DNA of 15,225 nucleotides from an uncultured Sediminibacterium sp. (GCA_937907555.1 CALEST010000205.1:1-15225); one strand, 5' to 3'. Shown: positions 1 to 8,002, numbered from the stretch's first letter. Notes: generated by a model not told the origin, from the sequence alone. Numbers and translations are program-made.

Positions 1-501
1 GGGGCTTACTTTCTTGTATTCTTCTAAAAATAAGGTAATCAAATCTGCACCACTATTGGCTTTTCTTTCAACTGCTCCATCAAGGGCTTTATTAAAATTG
101 GCATCTTTTGAATAATTGCTCAAAGACTTGATTAATCCGTCCAGTCCCACTTCCATGGTAACACTCATACCTCCCTGAAGATCCAATCCCAGCATTAATT
201 CTTTTTCTTTGGCACTACGATACGTAGTTAAACCAAAAGCAAGCTTGGTGTCTTTGGTGCTGTCGAGCAAACGAAACAATCTTGTTTTTTTCAATTCATC
301 CAAAGAATCAGCATAAGCTGCCTGTAATTCTTTGTTGCCGGGATATTTTTGTTCCGGAGTTGGGAACTTTTTTACCCATTCAGTGGCTTTCTTTTCCATT
401 TCAGACTCATGGCTGTTCACGAACCATGTGAATGATAACTGGTAAAGACAAATTAGCGTAAGTGCAATTGCAAAAAAACGCACTAAACCTTTCAGTTGCA
501 T
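1..501 (-). CDS. secD: Protein translocase subunit SecD (probably SecDF fusion), N-terminal part
   Basis: SecD/SecDF is an inner-membrane accessory of the SecYEG translocon that uses the proton gradient to help pull preproteins across the membrane. The visible 167 residues start at an ATG (complement of 499-501) and run off the left edge without a stop. An N-terminal membrane helix (about residues 7-26) is followed by a charged periplasmic stretch and then the diagnostic LMLGLDLQGGMSVTMEV segment (about 103-118), the conserved LGLDLQGG motif that opens the first periplasmic domain of SecD. In Bacteroidota SecD and SecF are usually fused into one protein of about 1000 residues, so the fusion is expected but cannot be seen here. 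A perfect TATCTTTG -7 element lies in the 66-bp gap upstream, so the gene may have its own promoter although it is co-oriented with the FKBP gene behind it. Confidence 0.93.
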   Translation of the reverse strand, partial: MQLKGLVRFFAIALTLICLYQLSFTWFVNSHESEMEKKATEWVKKFPTPEQKYPGNKELQAAYADSLDELKKTRLFRLLDSTKDTKLAFGLTTYRSAKEKELMLGLDLQGGMSVTMEVGLDGLIKSLSNYSKDANFNKALDGAVERKANSGADLITLFLEEYKKVSP

Positions 502-546
502 ATTAGTAACGGTTTACGAAGTTTTATCCTGATTTTTTCAGGTTGG

Positions 547-576
547 CAAAGATAGGGGAATGAAAGATTAATTCAC
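547..576 (-). promoter_or_regulatory. Candidate Bacteroidota-type promoter for secD
   Basis: On the minus strand TATCTTTG (554 down to 547) matches the Bacteroidota -7 consensus TAnnTTTG exactly. A TGTG, one mismatch from the -33 TTTG, sits 19 bases upstream inside the end of the FKBP gene. Transcription would start near 540, giving a leader of about 40 bases to the secD ATG. This rests on motif matching only. Confidence 0.42.
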
Positions 577-1029
577 AGTAACCTCAAAGTAAAGAGGGGT
601 ATTGGGGGGAATTGAACCTCTACCAATGCAGGAATAAGCCAAAGAAGAGGGGATAATCAGACGGATTTTGCCTCCTCTTTTAATTAAAGGGATACCTATT
701 CTCCAGCCTTCAATTACCTGATTCAGGCCAAAAGTTGCCGGTGTGGCATTGGCTTCAAAAGTAACCCCATTCAAAAATTTACCTGTGTAAATGGCCGCAA
801 CAGTGGAGTTAGCATCCAATGCTGCACCTGATCCGGGTATCATAATCTGGTAAAGTAAGCCACTGGGATGCTCTGTATAGGTAATATTATTGTCCGTACA
901 GAACTTTACCATTGCGCTTTTTTCATTGGCTACCGGCACAGGCGTGCATCCCGAATCACCTGTTTTACCACAAGAAATGGCCAGAATGGCCATTAAACCT
1001 AAAACGATCAATTTGCTTCTCATGCTCAT
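568..1029 (-). CDS. FKBP-type peptidyl-prolyl cis-trans isomerase, lipoprotein
   Basis: Catalyses cis-trans isomerisation of X-Pro peptide bonds, here probably as a membrane-anchored folding factor in the cell envelope. The first residues form a lipoprotein signal peptide (MRSK, a hydrophobic stretch, then LAISC with the lipidated Cys at about residue 20). The C-terminal 100 residues are a compact FKBP domain: LLYQIMIPGSG, the YTGKFLNGVTFEA strand, the FGLNQVIEGWRIGIPLIKRGGKIRL core (VIEGW and G-GGK are hallmark FKBP elements), the SLAYSCIGRGSIPPNTPLYFEV loop and the final strand. Two ATGs are possible (1029 or 1023); the second gives a more typical signal peptide. It lies 9 bases downstream of the small membrane-protein gene, so the two are probably co-transcribed. 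The cell target is unknown. Confidence 0.9.
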   Translation of the reverse strand: MSMRSKLIVLGLMAILAISCGKTGDSGCTPVPVANEKSAMVKFCTDNNITYTEHPSGLLYQIMIPGSGAALDANSTVAAIYTGKFLNGVTFEANATPATFGLNQVIEGWRIGIPLIKRGGKIRLIIPSSLAYSCIGRGSIPPNTPLYFEVTVN

Positions 1030-1038
1030 GTTTAGTTT

Positions 1039-1386
1039 TTAAGACGCAGAACCTTGCTGGTTGGCTGCATCATTGTTCTTTATTTTTCTTTTTTTAGCTG
1101 CTATTTCCTGATAGCGCTGGTCATTCATTTCCCATTTGAATTTTCTGTAAGCAAAAGCAATAAAAACGGATAAGCCCAGAATGGCCATAAAAAGCACAAA
1201 TGCACTCATTTTGCTATTGGCTTCCATGGTTGCCCGCTGATACCAGCCTGAAAGAATAACGGTAATGACTAATACGCCAATAGCAAACCCGGAAGACAAG
1301 CCCAGCATAAAGGCTTTCCGGCTGCTTTTTTCCTTCTCACTGTTTTCCTGCCAAAAGGCAAAAAATGTCTCATCGTCCATTTGCAT
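1039..1386 (-). CDS. Small two-helix membrane protein of unknown function
   Basis: I do not recognise a named family. The 115-residue product has an acidic/charged N-terminus (about residues 3-24), two predicted membrane helices (about 26-46 and 60-80) joined by a short polar loop, and a strongly basic C-terminal tail (KKRKIKNN region, about 97-105) that should lie in the cytoplasm by the positive-inside rule. The N-terminus would then also be cytoplasmic. Translation could start at the first ATG (1386) or at the third codon (1380). It is 9 bases upstream of the FKBP lipoprotein gene on the same strand, suggesting one transcript and possibly a shared envelope role, but nothing in the sequence names a function. 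Confidence 0.75.
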   Translation of the reverse strand: MQMDDETFFAFWQENSEKEKSSRKAFMLGLSSGFAIGVLVITVILSGWYQRATMEANSKMSAFVLFMAILGLSVFIAFAYRKFKWEMNDQRYQEIAAKKRKIKNNDAANQQGSAS

Positions 1387-1481
1387 CCCGCGAATGTAAG
1401 CAGGTTCAAGGAATTTTGATTAGAAGTTCACCACTTTTCTGGTACTGAAAATCTACCTATTTTGTATTAAAATTATATGCA

Positions 1482-2219
1482 ATGAATTTCAGGAAAATTG
1501 CCGCGCCATATTATCTGCTTGTATTGCTGATTCATTGTAGTTTTTTATGGATGGAATGGAATACGGCATCCAAATTCACGAAGCCTTTACTCATGCCGCT
1601 GCTGCTAATATATTTATACAACGCGTTAAAAGCCCCGTTTCATGAGCAGACGCTGATACCAAAGACCGATCCTGATGGCAATCCGCTATCTACCAGGCCC
1701 ATACATAAATCCATTGTTATCCTGGCTTTTGCTGCCTCCTGGGCCGGAGATTTGTTTCTGATGTTTGAAGGTCAGGGGTTTTTTATAGCTGGAATGGTTT
1801 CTTTTATGACCGCCCATATCAGTTATTGTTATTTATTTAACCAGATTCAGCCTTTCAGGAGAAAAAATGCATTGTATCCTTTTTTACTGGGTGCTTTCGT
1901 TCTTCACCTGGGTACAGATATTATGCATGAAATTCGCCCCAATCTGGGCGATTTAATGATTCCCGTATACCTATATATGTTTGTGATTACTGCTATGGCA
2001 ATATTTGCCTTTATGACCATGGCTGTAAAAGATACCGAATACTGGGGCAAATATTTTTTTGCTCTAGGAGCCGCATTTTTTGTAATCTCTGATATGTTGC
2101 TGGCGTTGAATATTTTTGCCTTCAAAGATTCTTTTCTCGGCGTTTGGGTAATGGCCACTTATGGTTTAGCACAATATTTAATAGCCAGAGGATTCAGCAG
2201 TTACCTCCTTAGATTGTAA
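1482..2219 (+). CDS. YhhN/TMEM86-family membrane protein, putative lysoplasmalogenase
   Basis: The family includes vertebrate TMEM86 lysoplasmalogenase, which cleaves the vinyl-ether bond of lysoplasmalogens, and bacterial YhhN proteins, many of unknown substrate. The 245-residue product is almost entirely hydrophobic with about seven or eight membrane helices. It carries the two acidic signatures of the family: ASWAGDLFLM with Asp90, and FFVISDMLLALN with Asp204, both at helix ends where the active site is thought to lie. Two pairs of helices and a YLIARG-type terminus also fit. A polar loop (about residues 53-75) separates helices 2 and 3. The gene is alone: upstream it is divergent from the small membrane protein (95-bp gap) and downstream it converges on the lipoprotein gene. 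The family call is firm, but the lysoplasmalogenase activity is inferred from homologues. Confidence 0.85.
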   Translation: MNFRKIAAPYYLLVLLIHCSFLWMEWNTASKFTKPLLMPLLLIYLYNALKAPFHEQTLIPKTDPDGNPLSTRPIHKSIVILAFAASWAGDLFLMFEGQGFFIAGMVSFMTAHISYCYLFNQIQPFRRKNALYPFLLGAFVLHLGTDIMHEIRPNLGDLMIPVYLYMFVITAMAIFAFMTMAVKDTEYWGKYFFALGAAFFVISDMLLALNIFAFKDSFLGVWVMATYGLAQYLIARGFSSYLLRL

Positions 2220-2251
2220 CTACCCAATCCCTTGACCCAATAAGCAGCCTT

Positions 2252-3430
2252 TTATTTATTCTTTACAATCACATATTGACCTCTATTTAGCAGGAGGAGA
2301 TAAGTCTTGCCGTTGTATTCTGTGGCGGCACTTAGAACAGAGCAGGGGTCCAGTACCGGCGGCAGTTTAAATTGCATTTCCCTGATATTGGCACCATCAA
2401 AAACAGCCAATCCTGCACAGGACTCCGGTGCATTTTCTGTTCCTAACATGATATAGATTTTACCATTAGCTGAAACAATCGGGTTGGAACGAAATATTTT
2501 TCCAGCACTTAAACCAGAGAGTATTGCATTGTTGTCCAGGTTTTTGAGCTTATTACCCTGAAAGCCAATTCCCCAGACATTTCCTTTTACAGCCATATAA
2601 ACACTGGCTTCCTTGTTGGAAAAGCCCGTATCTTCTTCCACAATAAATTCATAGGTTCTTCCCTGAGTAAAAGCAGTACCATTATAATAATATCCGGTAA
2701 TAATATATCGGGTTCTGGTAGGACTGATGATCAACTGCCTTACCTGAGTAAAACTGATATCATTGTTATCGGTAGCTATCAGGGAATTAGGCTGAACAGA
2801 CAACTCCTCTGTCTTTTTAACCAGTTGATTATTGACAACTTCCCAGATGGCTACATTGGTAGCAATTGATACCATATGCAACTTGTTCTGATTCACCCAC
2901 AGAGATAGGGTGCCCAAAGAAGCCTTATTAATCAGATTGGCATTGGTGTATTCCAGGGTATCCAAATTGATATAATTCCCGTTTTCCCACTTAAAGAGAT
3001 AATACGTGTGCTCCCAATCCACTACAGGTATAGTTGTCCGGATGGTTCTTTTTTCCCTGATACCGTACAATGCGCCATTCCACTCCTTAATAATTACCGG
3101 AGCAATATTGTTCACCTGATTTACCATCCATCCCGAAGCTTGTTTAAAATAAAAACTCCCTTGAAACTGGTTATTGAAGGTGCTTGAGTTATTGGTTACC
3201 CTATGTCCGGATGTAGCAAATACTATTTCATTATTATACCCTGCTAAAGAATTGATTTCAAAGGTTTTATCCTGAGGAAAATTCTGAACAATTTCCCAGT
3301 TTTCAGCACTATCTCCGGCATCCGATTTTGAAGTGTCTTTTTTACAGGATACAAGCTGACCGCAAATCACAGCCATGACTGCCATTATTAGAAGTCTATT
3401 GCCTTTCAGATTGAGATATAAATTTAACAT
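2252..3430 (-). CDS. Predicted lipoprotein of unknown function
   Basis: Not recognised as a named family. The 392-residue product starts with a lipoprotein signal peptide (hydrophobic residues about 13-25, then QLVSC with Cys29) followed by a Lys/Asp/Ser-rich linker. The rest is rich in aromatic and beta-strand-type residues, with recurrent short units of the form strand, turn N-G/N-K, strand (for example EWNGALYGI, NQNKLHMVSI, GNVWGIGFQGNKL, NGKIYIMLG, YNGKTYLLLLN). That pattern resembles a beta-propeller or Kelch-like repeat protein, which would suit a surface-exposed binding role, but this is inference. The gene is divergent from the two-component sensor kinase at 3547. The 116-bp shared gap holds an ATACG-N8-CGTAT inverted repeat, so it could be a target of that system. 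Confidence 0.75.
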   Translation of the reverse strand: MLNLYLNLKGNRLLIMAVMAVICGQLVSCKKDTSKSDAGDSAENWEIVQNFPQDKTFEINSLAGYNNEIVFATSGHRVTNNSSTFNNQFQGSFYFKQASGWMVNQVNNIAPVIIKEWNGALYGIREKRTIRTTIPVVDWEHTYYLFKWENGNYINLDTLEYTNANLINKASLGTLSLWVNQNKLHMVSIATNVAIWEVVNNQLVKKTEELSVQPNSLIATDNNDISFTQVRQLIISPTRTRYIITGYYYNGTAFTQGRTYEFIVEEDTGFSNKEASVYMAVKGNVWGIGFQGNKLKNLDNNAILSGLSAGKIFRSNPIVSANGKIYIMLGTENAPESCAGLAVFDGANIREMQFKLPPVLDPCSVLSAATEYNGKTYLLLLNRGQYVIVKNK

Positions 3431-3474
3431 AGTTGATTTTTACCTAAAATTCCTCCCTAATACAGCTTTGACCA

Positions 3475-3492
3475 ATACGAATTAATCCGTAT
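3475..3492. promoter_or_regulatory. Putative operator, inverted repeat ATACG-N8-CGTAT (copy 1)
   Basis: ATACGAATTAATCCGTAT is a perfect 5-bp inverted repeat around 8 bases (6 bp if the flanking A and T are counted). It lies 54 bases before the sensor-kinase ATG and 44 bases before the divergent lipoprotein ATG. A near-identical copy is at 5246-5263, upstream of the response-regulator gene. An 18-bp dyad with half-sites one helical turn or so apart suits a dimeric LuxR/NarL-type regulator. Confidence 0.6.
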
Positions 3493-3546
3493 TTTTAATC
3501 AGATTTTAAGCACCCCCCAGGAACTTAAAAGCATTTTAATTAAAAT

Positions 3547-5226
3547 ATGAAGGGATTATTTAGGCTTATCTTCCTAATGATGGGGGTATTTATCTGCAGC
3601 ATAAGCAATGCAGCTGAATCCTGGGATATCCTTGTTAAAAAGGCAGACAGTTTATCTACCAGCAATTTTTCAAAATGTGTTGCATTCTGTGACAGTATTT
3701 TACCCAATATCAATTCAAAAGAATCCTGGAAGGGGGTATTCACAAGTATTAGAGGAAAAGCGCATTATTTTAAAGGTAATTATGACTTGGCAGCTAAAGA
3801 TTATAACGAAGCTGTTCAAATACTACAAAAAGGCAATTTTAAGCGAGAATTAGGCTTTGTTTTTATTGATCAGGCAAAACTGTATAGAAAAATAAAAATG
3901 TTTCCTCAAGCCATCGAAACTTATGCAAAGGCTGATAAAATATTCAGAGACCTGAAAGATGAAAGTACTTTGGCAACCGTACTAAATGAATGGGGAGTTG
4001 TATATGAATTTCAAAATGATTTTGATAAGGCAATTGAATTTTATTCTCAATCACTTAAGACCAGAATAAAATTCAATGACTCATTAGGAATGGCCTATTC
4101 TTATAGTTATATAGCCAGTGCATCCTTAAATAAAAATGATTTTAAAAAAGCAGAGGAACTGAGCATCCTTTCATTACAGATTTTCGAAAAAATTAAGAAT
4201 CAGTTTGGGGTGGCTATTCAAAGTTCCGACATAGCCCTTATGTATGAAACTAAAAAAGATTTTAAAAAAGCAATTGCCTATTTAACCTTAAGCGACAGCA
4301 TAGCGAGGTCATTTAATTATAAAGACTTGCTATCTGAGAATTACAGAAGATTGTCTGCCATTTATGCCCAACTAAATGATTATAAAAAAGCTTTAACCCT
4401 TTACCAGGAACATATTACCATAAAAGACAGTCTTTACAATAGTAACACACAAAAAAACATTGCTGATTTATATGTAAAATATGAAACAGCTGAAAAAGAC
4501 AACCAATTATTGCAGCAGGAAAACAGAAATGCAAAACAACAAATTACCATATTATTAATTGGGTCTTTATTGGCTTTGGTAAGCATTTTCACTTATTTCT
4601 TCTACAGATCCAGAAGATTGAAAGAGGAAAAGTTAAAATTAGAAGCACAAAATACTTTACAAAATGACCGGCTTAGAATTTCAAGAGACTTACACGATAA
4701 TATCGGAGCCAATTTAACCTATATCAATAACGCAGTTCAAAACATTCCCAATGAAGACCAACAGGTAAGAAATTTACAAAGTTTGTTAAACGACACAATC
4801 ATAGAATTAAGAAGAACTGTTTGGCTGATAAATAAGCCATCGGTTAAGCTGGATGAGTGGATTGTTAAACTGCGAGAATATTATTTAAAAATCAATGAGG
4901 TAAAACTGGGCATTACAATAATTGAGAATGAAGAGAGCATTTTAACTTCGAAACAGGCAACCAATTTATTTAGGGTTATTCAGGAAGCCACCAATAATGC
5001 AATCAAACACGCAAACACTTCTTTTGCAAAAGTATCTATCCAAACCGAAAACAACACACTGATTATTGTAATCAGGGATAATGGAAGGGGATTTGATCAA
5101 AACAAAGTCATCAATGGATTTGGCCTGGCAAATATGCGGCAGAATATTCTGGAAATAGGAGGTGAGTTTTTCATTGAATCAGAGTCGGGAATGGGTACAA
5201 CAATAACAGTAAAATTCCCCTTATAA
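3547..5226 (+). CDS. Two-component sensor histidine kinase with periplasmic TPR domain
   Basis: Membrane histidine kinase that senses an unknown envelope signal and phosphorylates the response regulator encoded next door. A signal peptide (residues 1-22, ending SNA) precedes a TPR region (about 60-300) with helical repeats such as ELGFVFIDQAKLYRKIKMF and LNEWGVVYEFQNDFDKAIEFY. A short coiled coil (about 305-332) leads into one membrane helix (about 333-353). The cytoplasmic part has a linker helix, then a HisKA_3-type dimerisation helix with SRDLHDNIGANLT, phospho-acceptor His383. The HATPase domain has the N box QEATNNAIKHA (479-489), G1 box DNGRGFD (511-517), and GFGLANMR (524-531). This is the NarX/DesK-like class that pairs with LuxR-type regulators. 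The ATG at 3547 directly begins the signal peptide. The upstream gap carries an inverted repeat shared with the regulator gene's leader. Confidence 0.93.
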   Translation: MKGLFRLIFLMMGVFICSISNAAESWDILVKKADSLSTSNFSKCVAFCDSILPNINSKESWKGVFTSIRGKAHYFKGNYDLAAKDYNEAVQILQKGNFKRELGFVFIDQAKLYRKIKMFPQAIETYAKADKIFRDLKDESTLATVLNEWGVVYEFQNDFDKAIEFYSQSLKTRIKFNDSLGMAYSYSYIASASLNKNDFKKAEELSILSLQIFEKIKNQFGVAIQSSDIALMYETKKDFKKAIAYLTLSDSIARSFNYKDLLSENYRRLSAIYAQLNDYKKALTLYQEHITIKDSLYNSNTQKNIADLYVKYETAEKDNQLLQQENRNAKQQITILLIGSLLALVSIFTYFFYRSRRLKEEKLKLEAQNTLQNDRLRISRDLHDNIGANLTYINNAVQNIPNEDQQVRNLQSLLNDTIIELRRTVWLINKPSVKLDEWIVKLREYYLKINEVKLGITIIENEESILTSKQATNLFRVIQEATNNAIKHANTSFAKVSIQTENNTLIIVIRDNGRGFDQNKVINGFGLANMRQNILEIGGEFFIESESGMGTTITVKFPL

Positions 5227-5245
5227 TTGGCTACAGCGCCCATAA

Positions 5246-5263
5246 ATACGAATAATTACGTAT
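5246..5263. promoter_or_regulatory. Putative operator, inverted repeat ATACG-N8-CGTAT (copy 2)
   Basis: ATACGAATAATTACGTAT has the same arms and the same 8-base spacing as the copy at 3475-3492, and matches it at 15 of 18 positions. It lies in the 84-bp gap between kinase and regulator genes, 47 bases before the regulator ATG, close to where a -33 element would fall. That position fits activation or repression by a dimeric regulator, most simply the adjacent LuxR-type protein. Confidence 0.6.
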
Positions 5264-5310
5264 CGGAAATCTTAATTTAATAAAGGTATTTTGTAGACAA
5301 GAGCAGACTT

Positions 5311-5955
5311 ATGGAAAAAATTACCGTTTCAATTGCAGAAGACAATCCTTTTGAATTAAAATTAATGCAGAATAAGTTAGCCGGGTACCCCGAATTAGAG
5401 CTGGCTTTTGTAGCCACCAACGGAGAAGATTTTATTGATCAATATTCCCGAAAGCCAACTGATATTATACTGATGGATATTGAAATGCCCTTAATGGACG
5501 GAATCAAAACAACAGAATTAATTAAAAGTCAGTATCCTGAAGCCAGAATTCTTATCATCACTACATTTGACGACGACGATAAAATATTTAAAGCCATTCT
5601 TGCCGGAGCATCCGGCTACTTGTTAAAAGACGAACAGGCCAATATCATACAACAGTCCATTAAAAATATCCTGGATGGGGGAGCGGCTATGTCTGCTGGA
5701 ATTGCTCTAAAAGCGCTTTATCATATCAAGGAAACCTATAAATCACCTGAGGAAATGGTTCCCAATGTTTTAACCAAAAGAGAATTGGAATTGCTGAAAG
5801 CAGTTAAAGACGGCTATGTGTACAAACAAATTGCAGATATGTATTTTATCAGTGAAGGAACTGTAAGGAAGCATATTGACAATATTTATAAAAAAATGCA
5901 GGTGAATAACAAGATGAGCGCCGTAAAAATGGCAACCGACAATCGATGGATATAA
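5311..5955 (+). CDS. LuxR/NarL-family response regulator
   Basis: DNA-binding partner of the upstream kinase. The 214-residue protein has an N-terminal receiver domain (about 4-122) with the acidic pair Glu10-Asp11, phospho-acceptor Asp56 in LMDIEMPLMDG, conserved Thr84 and Lys106 (GYLLKD), all expected for a functional receiver. The C-terminal LuxR-type helix-turn-helix (about 152-212) has LTKRELELLKAVKDG, the scaffold helix KQIADMY and the recognition helix ISEGTVRKHIDNIYKKM. Length and layout are typical of the NarL/FixJ class. It follows the kinase gene by 84 bp, long enough for its own promoter, and this gap holds an 18-bp inverted repeat also found before the kinase gene, suggesting autoregulation. 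A strong hairpin follows immediately after the stop. The regulon beyond these sites is unknown. Confidence 0.95.
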   Translation: MEKITVSIAEDNPFELKLMQNKLAGYPELELAFVATNGEDFIDQYSRKPTDIILMDIEMPLMDGIKTTELIKSQYPEARILIITTFDDDDKIFKAILAGASGYLLKDEQANIIQQSIKNILDGGAAMSAGIALKALYHIKETYKSPEEMVPNVLTKRELELLKAVKDGYVYKQIADMYFISEGTVRKHIDNIYKKMQVNNKMSAVKMATDNRWI

Positions 5956-5987
5956 AAAAAGTCCCGGTATTAATCCGGGACTTTTTT
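5955..5987. terminator. Bidirectional intrinsic terminator between response regulator and groEL
   Basis: GTCCCGG (5961-5967) pairs with CCGGGAC (5975-5981) around a 7-base loop. Six A residues on the left pair with six T residues on the right, so either strand gives a GC-rich stem followed by a U-tract. It overlaps the last base of the regulator stop codon and lies 18 bases beyond the groEL stop, so it can end both convergent transcripts. Confidence 0.92.
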
Positions 5988-6005
5988 ATTATTGAATTTA
6001 GAATA

Positions 6006-7640
6006 TTAATAACCCATTCCGCCCATATCAGGTGCACCACCGTGCGCATGAGGAGCTTCTGGTTTTGGCTTGTCAGCAATTACACACTCTGTAGTTAACA
6101 ACATCGCGGCAATTGAAGCAGCATTTTCCAAAGCTACACGAGAAACTTTAGTAGGATCAATTACACCTGCTTTAAATAAGTTCTCATAAACTTCTGTACG
6201 AGCATTAAATCCAAAATCAGCTTTTCCTTCCTTGATTTTCTGAACTACGATAGAACCCTCGATACCACTGTTTACCACAATCTGACGCAATGGTTCTTCA
6301 ATGGCTCTTTTTACAATCTGGATACCAGTTGCTTCGTCTTCGTTGGCTCCTTTTAATTTTTCAAGGCTTTCTACAGCGCGGATATAAGCTACCCCACCAC
6401 CAGGAACAATACCTTCTTCCACAGCAGCTCTGGTTGCATGTAAAGCATCGTCTACACGATCTTTCTTTTCCTTCATTTCAACTTCAGTTGCAGCACCAAC
6501 ATACAATACAGCAACACCTCCGCTTAATTTAGCTAAACGCTCCTGTAATTTTTCACGATCGTAATCAGAAGTTGTATTTTCAATCTGAGCTTTAATTTGG
6601 TTTACTCTGGCAGCGATATCAGCTTTTTTACCTTTACCTCCAACAACAATAGTATTGTCTTTGTCAATAGTAATTGAAGCCGCCTGACCTAAGTATGTTA
6701 AATCAGCGTTCTCCAATTTAAAGCCTTGTTCTTCGCTGATTACTGTACCTGCAGTTAAAGTAGCAATATCAGTTAACATTTCTTTTCTACGGTCACCAAA
6801 ACCAGGAGCTTTAACAGCAGCTACTTTGATGGTACCACGTAATTTATTCACTACTAAAGTGGCCAATGCTTCTCCTTCCAGATCTTCAGCAATAATAACC
6901 AAAGGACGTCCGGTTTGAGCTACTTTTTCAAGAATATGTAAAATGTCTTTCATAGCGCTGATCTTCTTGTCATAGATCAGAATGTATGGATTCTGCATTT
7001 CAGCTTCCATTTTCTCGCTATTGGTTACAAAGTAAGGAGAAATATAACCACGGTCAAATTGCATACCTTCTACTACATCAACAGTAGTATCAGTTCCTTT
7101 TGCTTCTTCAACAGTAATTACCCCTTCTTTACCAACTTTGGCCATTGCTGTAGCAATTAACTTTCCAATTTCGCTGTCACTGTTAGCAGAAATAGTAGCA
7201 ACTTGCTCAATTTTTTTAGAATCATTGCCTACCGCTTGAGACTGTGCTCTTAAGCTATCAACCACTTTGGCAACCGCCTTATCAATACCACGCTTTAAAT
7301 CCATTGGATTTGCACCCGCAGCTACGTTCTTTAACCCTTCGCTGATGATAGCCTGGGCCAATACAGTAGCGGTAGTAGTACCATCTCCTGCAATATCTGC
7401 AGTTTTAGAAGCTACTTCTTTTACCATTTGAGCACCCATGTTCTCAATAGCGTCTTCTAATTCTATTTCTTTAGCAACTGAAACACCATCTTTTGTTACA
7501 GAAGGTGCACCAAATTTCTTCTCGATAACTACGTTACGACCTTTAGGTCCTAAGGTAACTTTTACAGCGTTGGCTAAAGTGTCAACGCCTTTTTTCATTT
7601 TATTTCTAGCTTCAATATCAAAATAAATTTGCTTAGCCAT
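6006..7640 (-). CDS. groEL: Chaperonin GroEL (Hsp60)
   Basis: Forms the 14-subunit double-ring folding chamber that encloses unfolded proteins under the GroES lid, driven by ATP in the cytoplasm. The 544-residue length is standard (E. coli 548). Near the N-terminus are KVTLGPKGRNVVIEKKFGAP (about 27-46) and the ATP-site motif GDGTTT (85-90, with Asp86 equivalent to E. coli Asp87). The apical-domain segment AVKAPGFGDRRKEML, the LQERLAKLSGGVAVLYVGAATEVE hinge and the EEGIVPGGGVAY motif follow. The C-terminus ends in a short GGAPDMGGMGY tail of the usual Gly-Met type. It is the second gene of a groES-groEL operon with a 34-base gap and ends at a strong shared terminator. No sign of divergence that would suggest a specialised paralogue. 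Confidence 0.99.
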   Translation of the reverse strand: MAKQIYFDIEARNKMKKGVDTLANAVKVTLGPKGRNVVIEKKFGAPSVTKDGVSVAKEIELEDAIENMGAQMVKEVASKTADIAGDGTTTATVLAQAIISEGLKNVAAGANPMDLKRGIDKAVAKVVDSLRAQSQAVGNDSKKIEQVATISANSDSEIGKLIATAMAKVGKEGVITVEEAKGTDTTVDVVEGMQFDRGYISPYFVTNSEKMEAEMQNPYILIYDKKISAMKDILHILEKVAQTGRPLVIIAEDLEGEALATLVVNKLRGTIKVAAVKAPGFGDRRKEMLTDIATLTAGTVISEEQGFKLENADLTYLGQAASITIDKDNTIVVGGKGKKADIAARVNQIKAQIENTTSDYDREKLQERLAKLSGGVAVLYVGAATEVEMKEKKDRVDDALHATRAAVEEGIVPGGGVAYIRAVESLEKLKGANEDEATGIQIVKRAIEEPLRQIVVNSGIEGSIVVQKIKEGKADFGFNARTEVYENLFKAGVIDPTKVSRVALENAASIAAMLLTTECVIADKPKPEAPHAHGGAPDMGGMGY

Positions 7641-7674
7641 ATTTGTGATTTGTTTTATTTAAGAATGTTTAGAA

Positions 7675-7956
7675 TTAAAGAATAGCCAAAAGATCACTTT
7701 CTCTCATGATCAGTAAATCCTGTCCTTCAATTTGAACTTCTGTACCAGCGTATTTACCATACAATACAGTATCACCTACTTTTACGGTCATAGGCTCATC
7801 TGCTTTACCTTTTCCGGCAGCAACGATTACACCACGTTGTGGTTTCTCTTTTGCAGTATCAGGGATAATGATTCCACCAGCTGTTTTTTCTTCAGCAGCA
7901 GCAGGCTTTACAAGAACTCTGTCGTGCAGAGGAGTAACGTTGATTTTCTTAGCCAT
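7675..7956 (-). CDS. groES: Co-chaperonin GroES (Hsp10)
   Basis: Heptameric lid of the GroEL chamber in the cytoplasm. The 93 residues cover the whole family: LHDRVLVKPAAAEEKTAGGIIIPDTA contains the mobile loop that docks on GroEL and the GGI-I-P segment (about 26-32). Next comes GVIVAAGKGK and then VKVGDTVLYGKYAGTEVQIEGQDLLIMRESDLLAIL, the conserved C-terminal half. The ATG at 7954-7956 gives MAKKINVTPLHDR, a normal Bacteroidota N-terminus. It is first in the operon with groEL and has a candidate promoter about 45-80 bases upstream. I saw no CIRCE element (TTAGCACTC-N9-GAGTGCTAA) in the 248-bp gap to nusB, so HrcA control of this operon is not supported. Confidence 0.99.
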   Translation of the reverse strand: MAKKINVTPLHDRVLVKPAAAEEKTAGGIIIPDTAKEKPQRGVIVAAGKGKADEPMTVKVGDTVLYGKYAGTEVQIEGQDLLIMRESDLLAIL

Positions 7957-8002
7957 ACGTTATAAATTTTGGTTAGTTGTTTAAAATTTACTCTGAACAA
8001 GC

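Noticed and set aside
6290..6532. Plus-strand open frames inside groEL and other genes
   Set aside because: They are shadows of the strong conserved coding frame on the opposite strand and have no recognisable domains or start signals.
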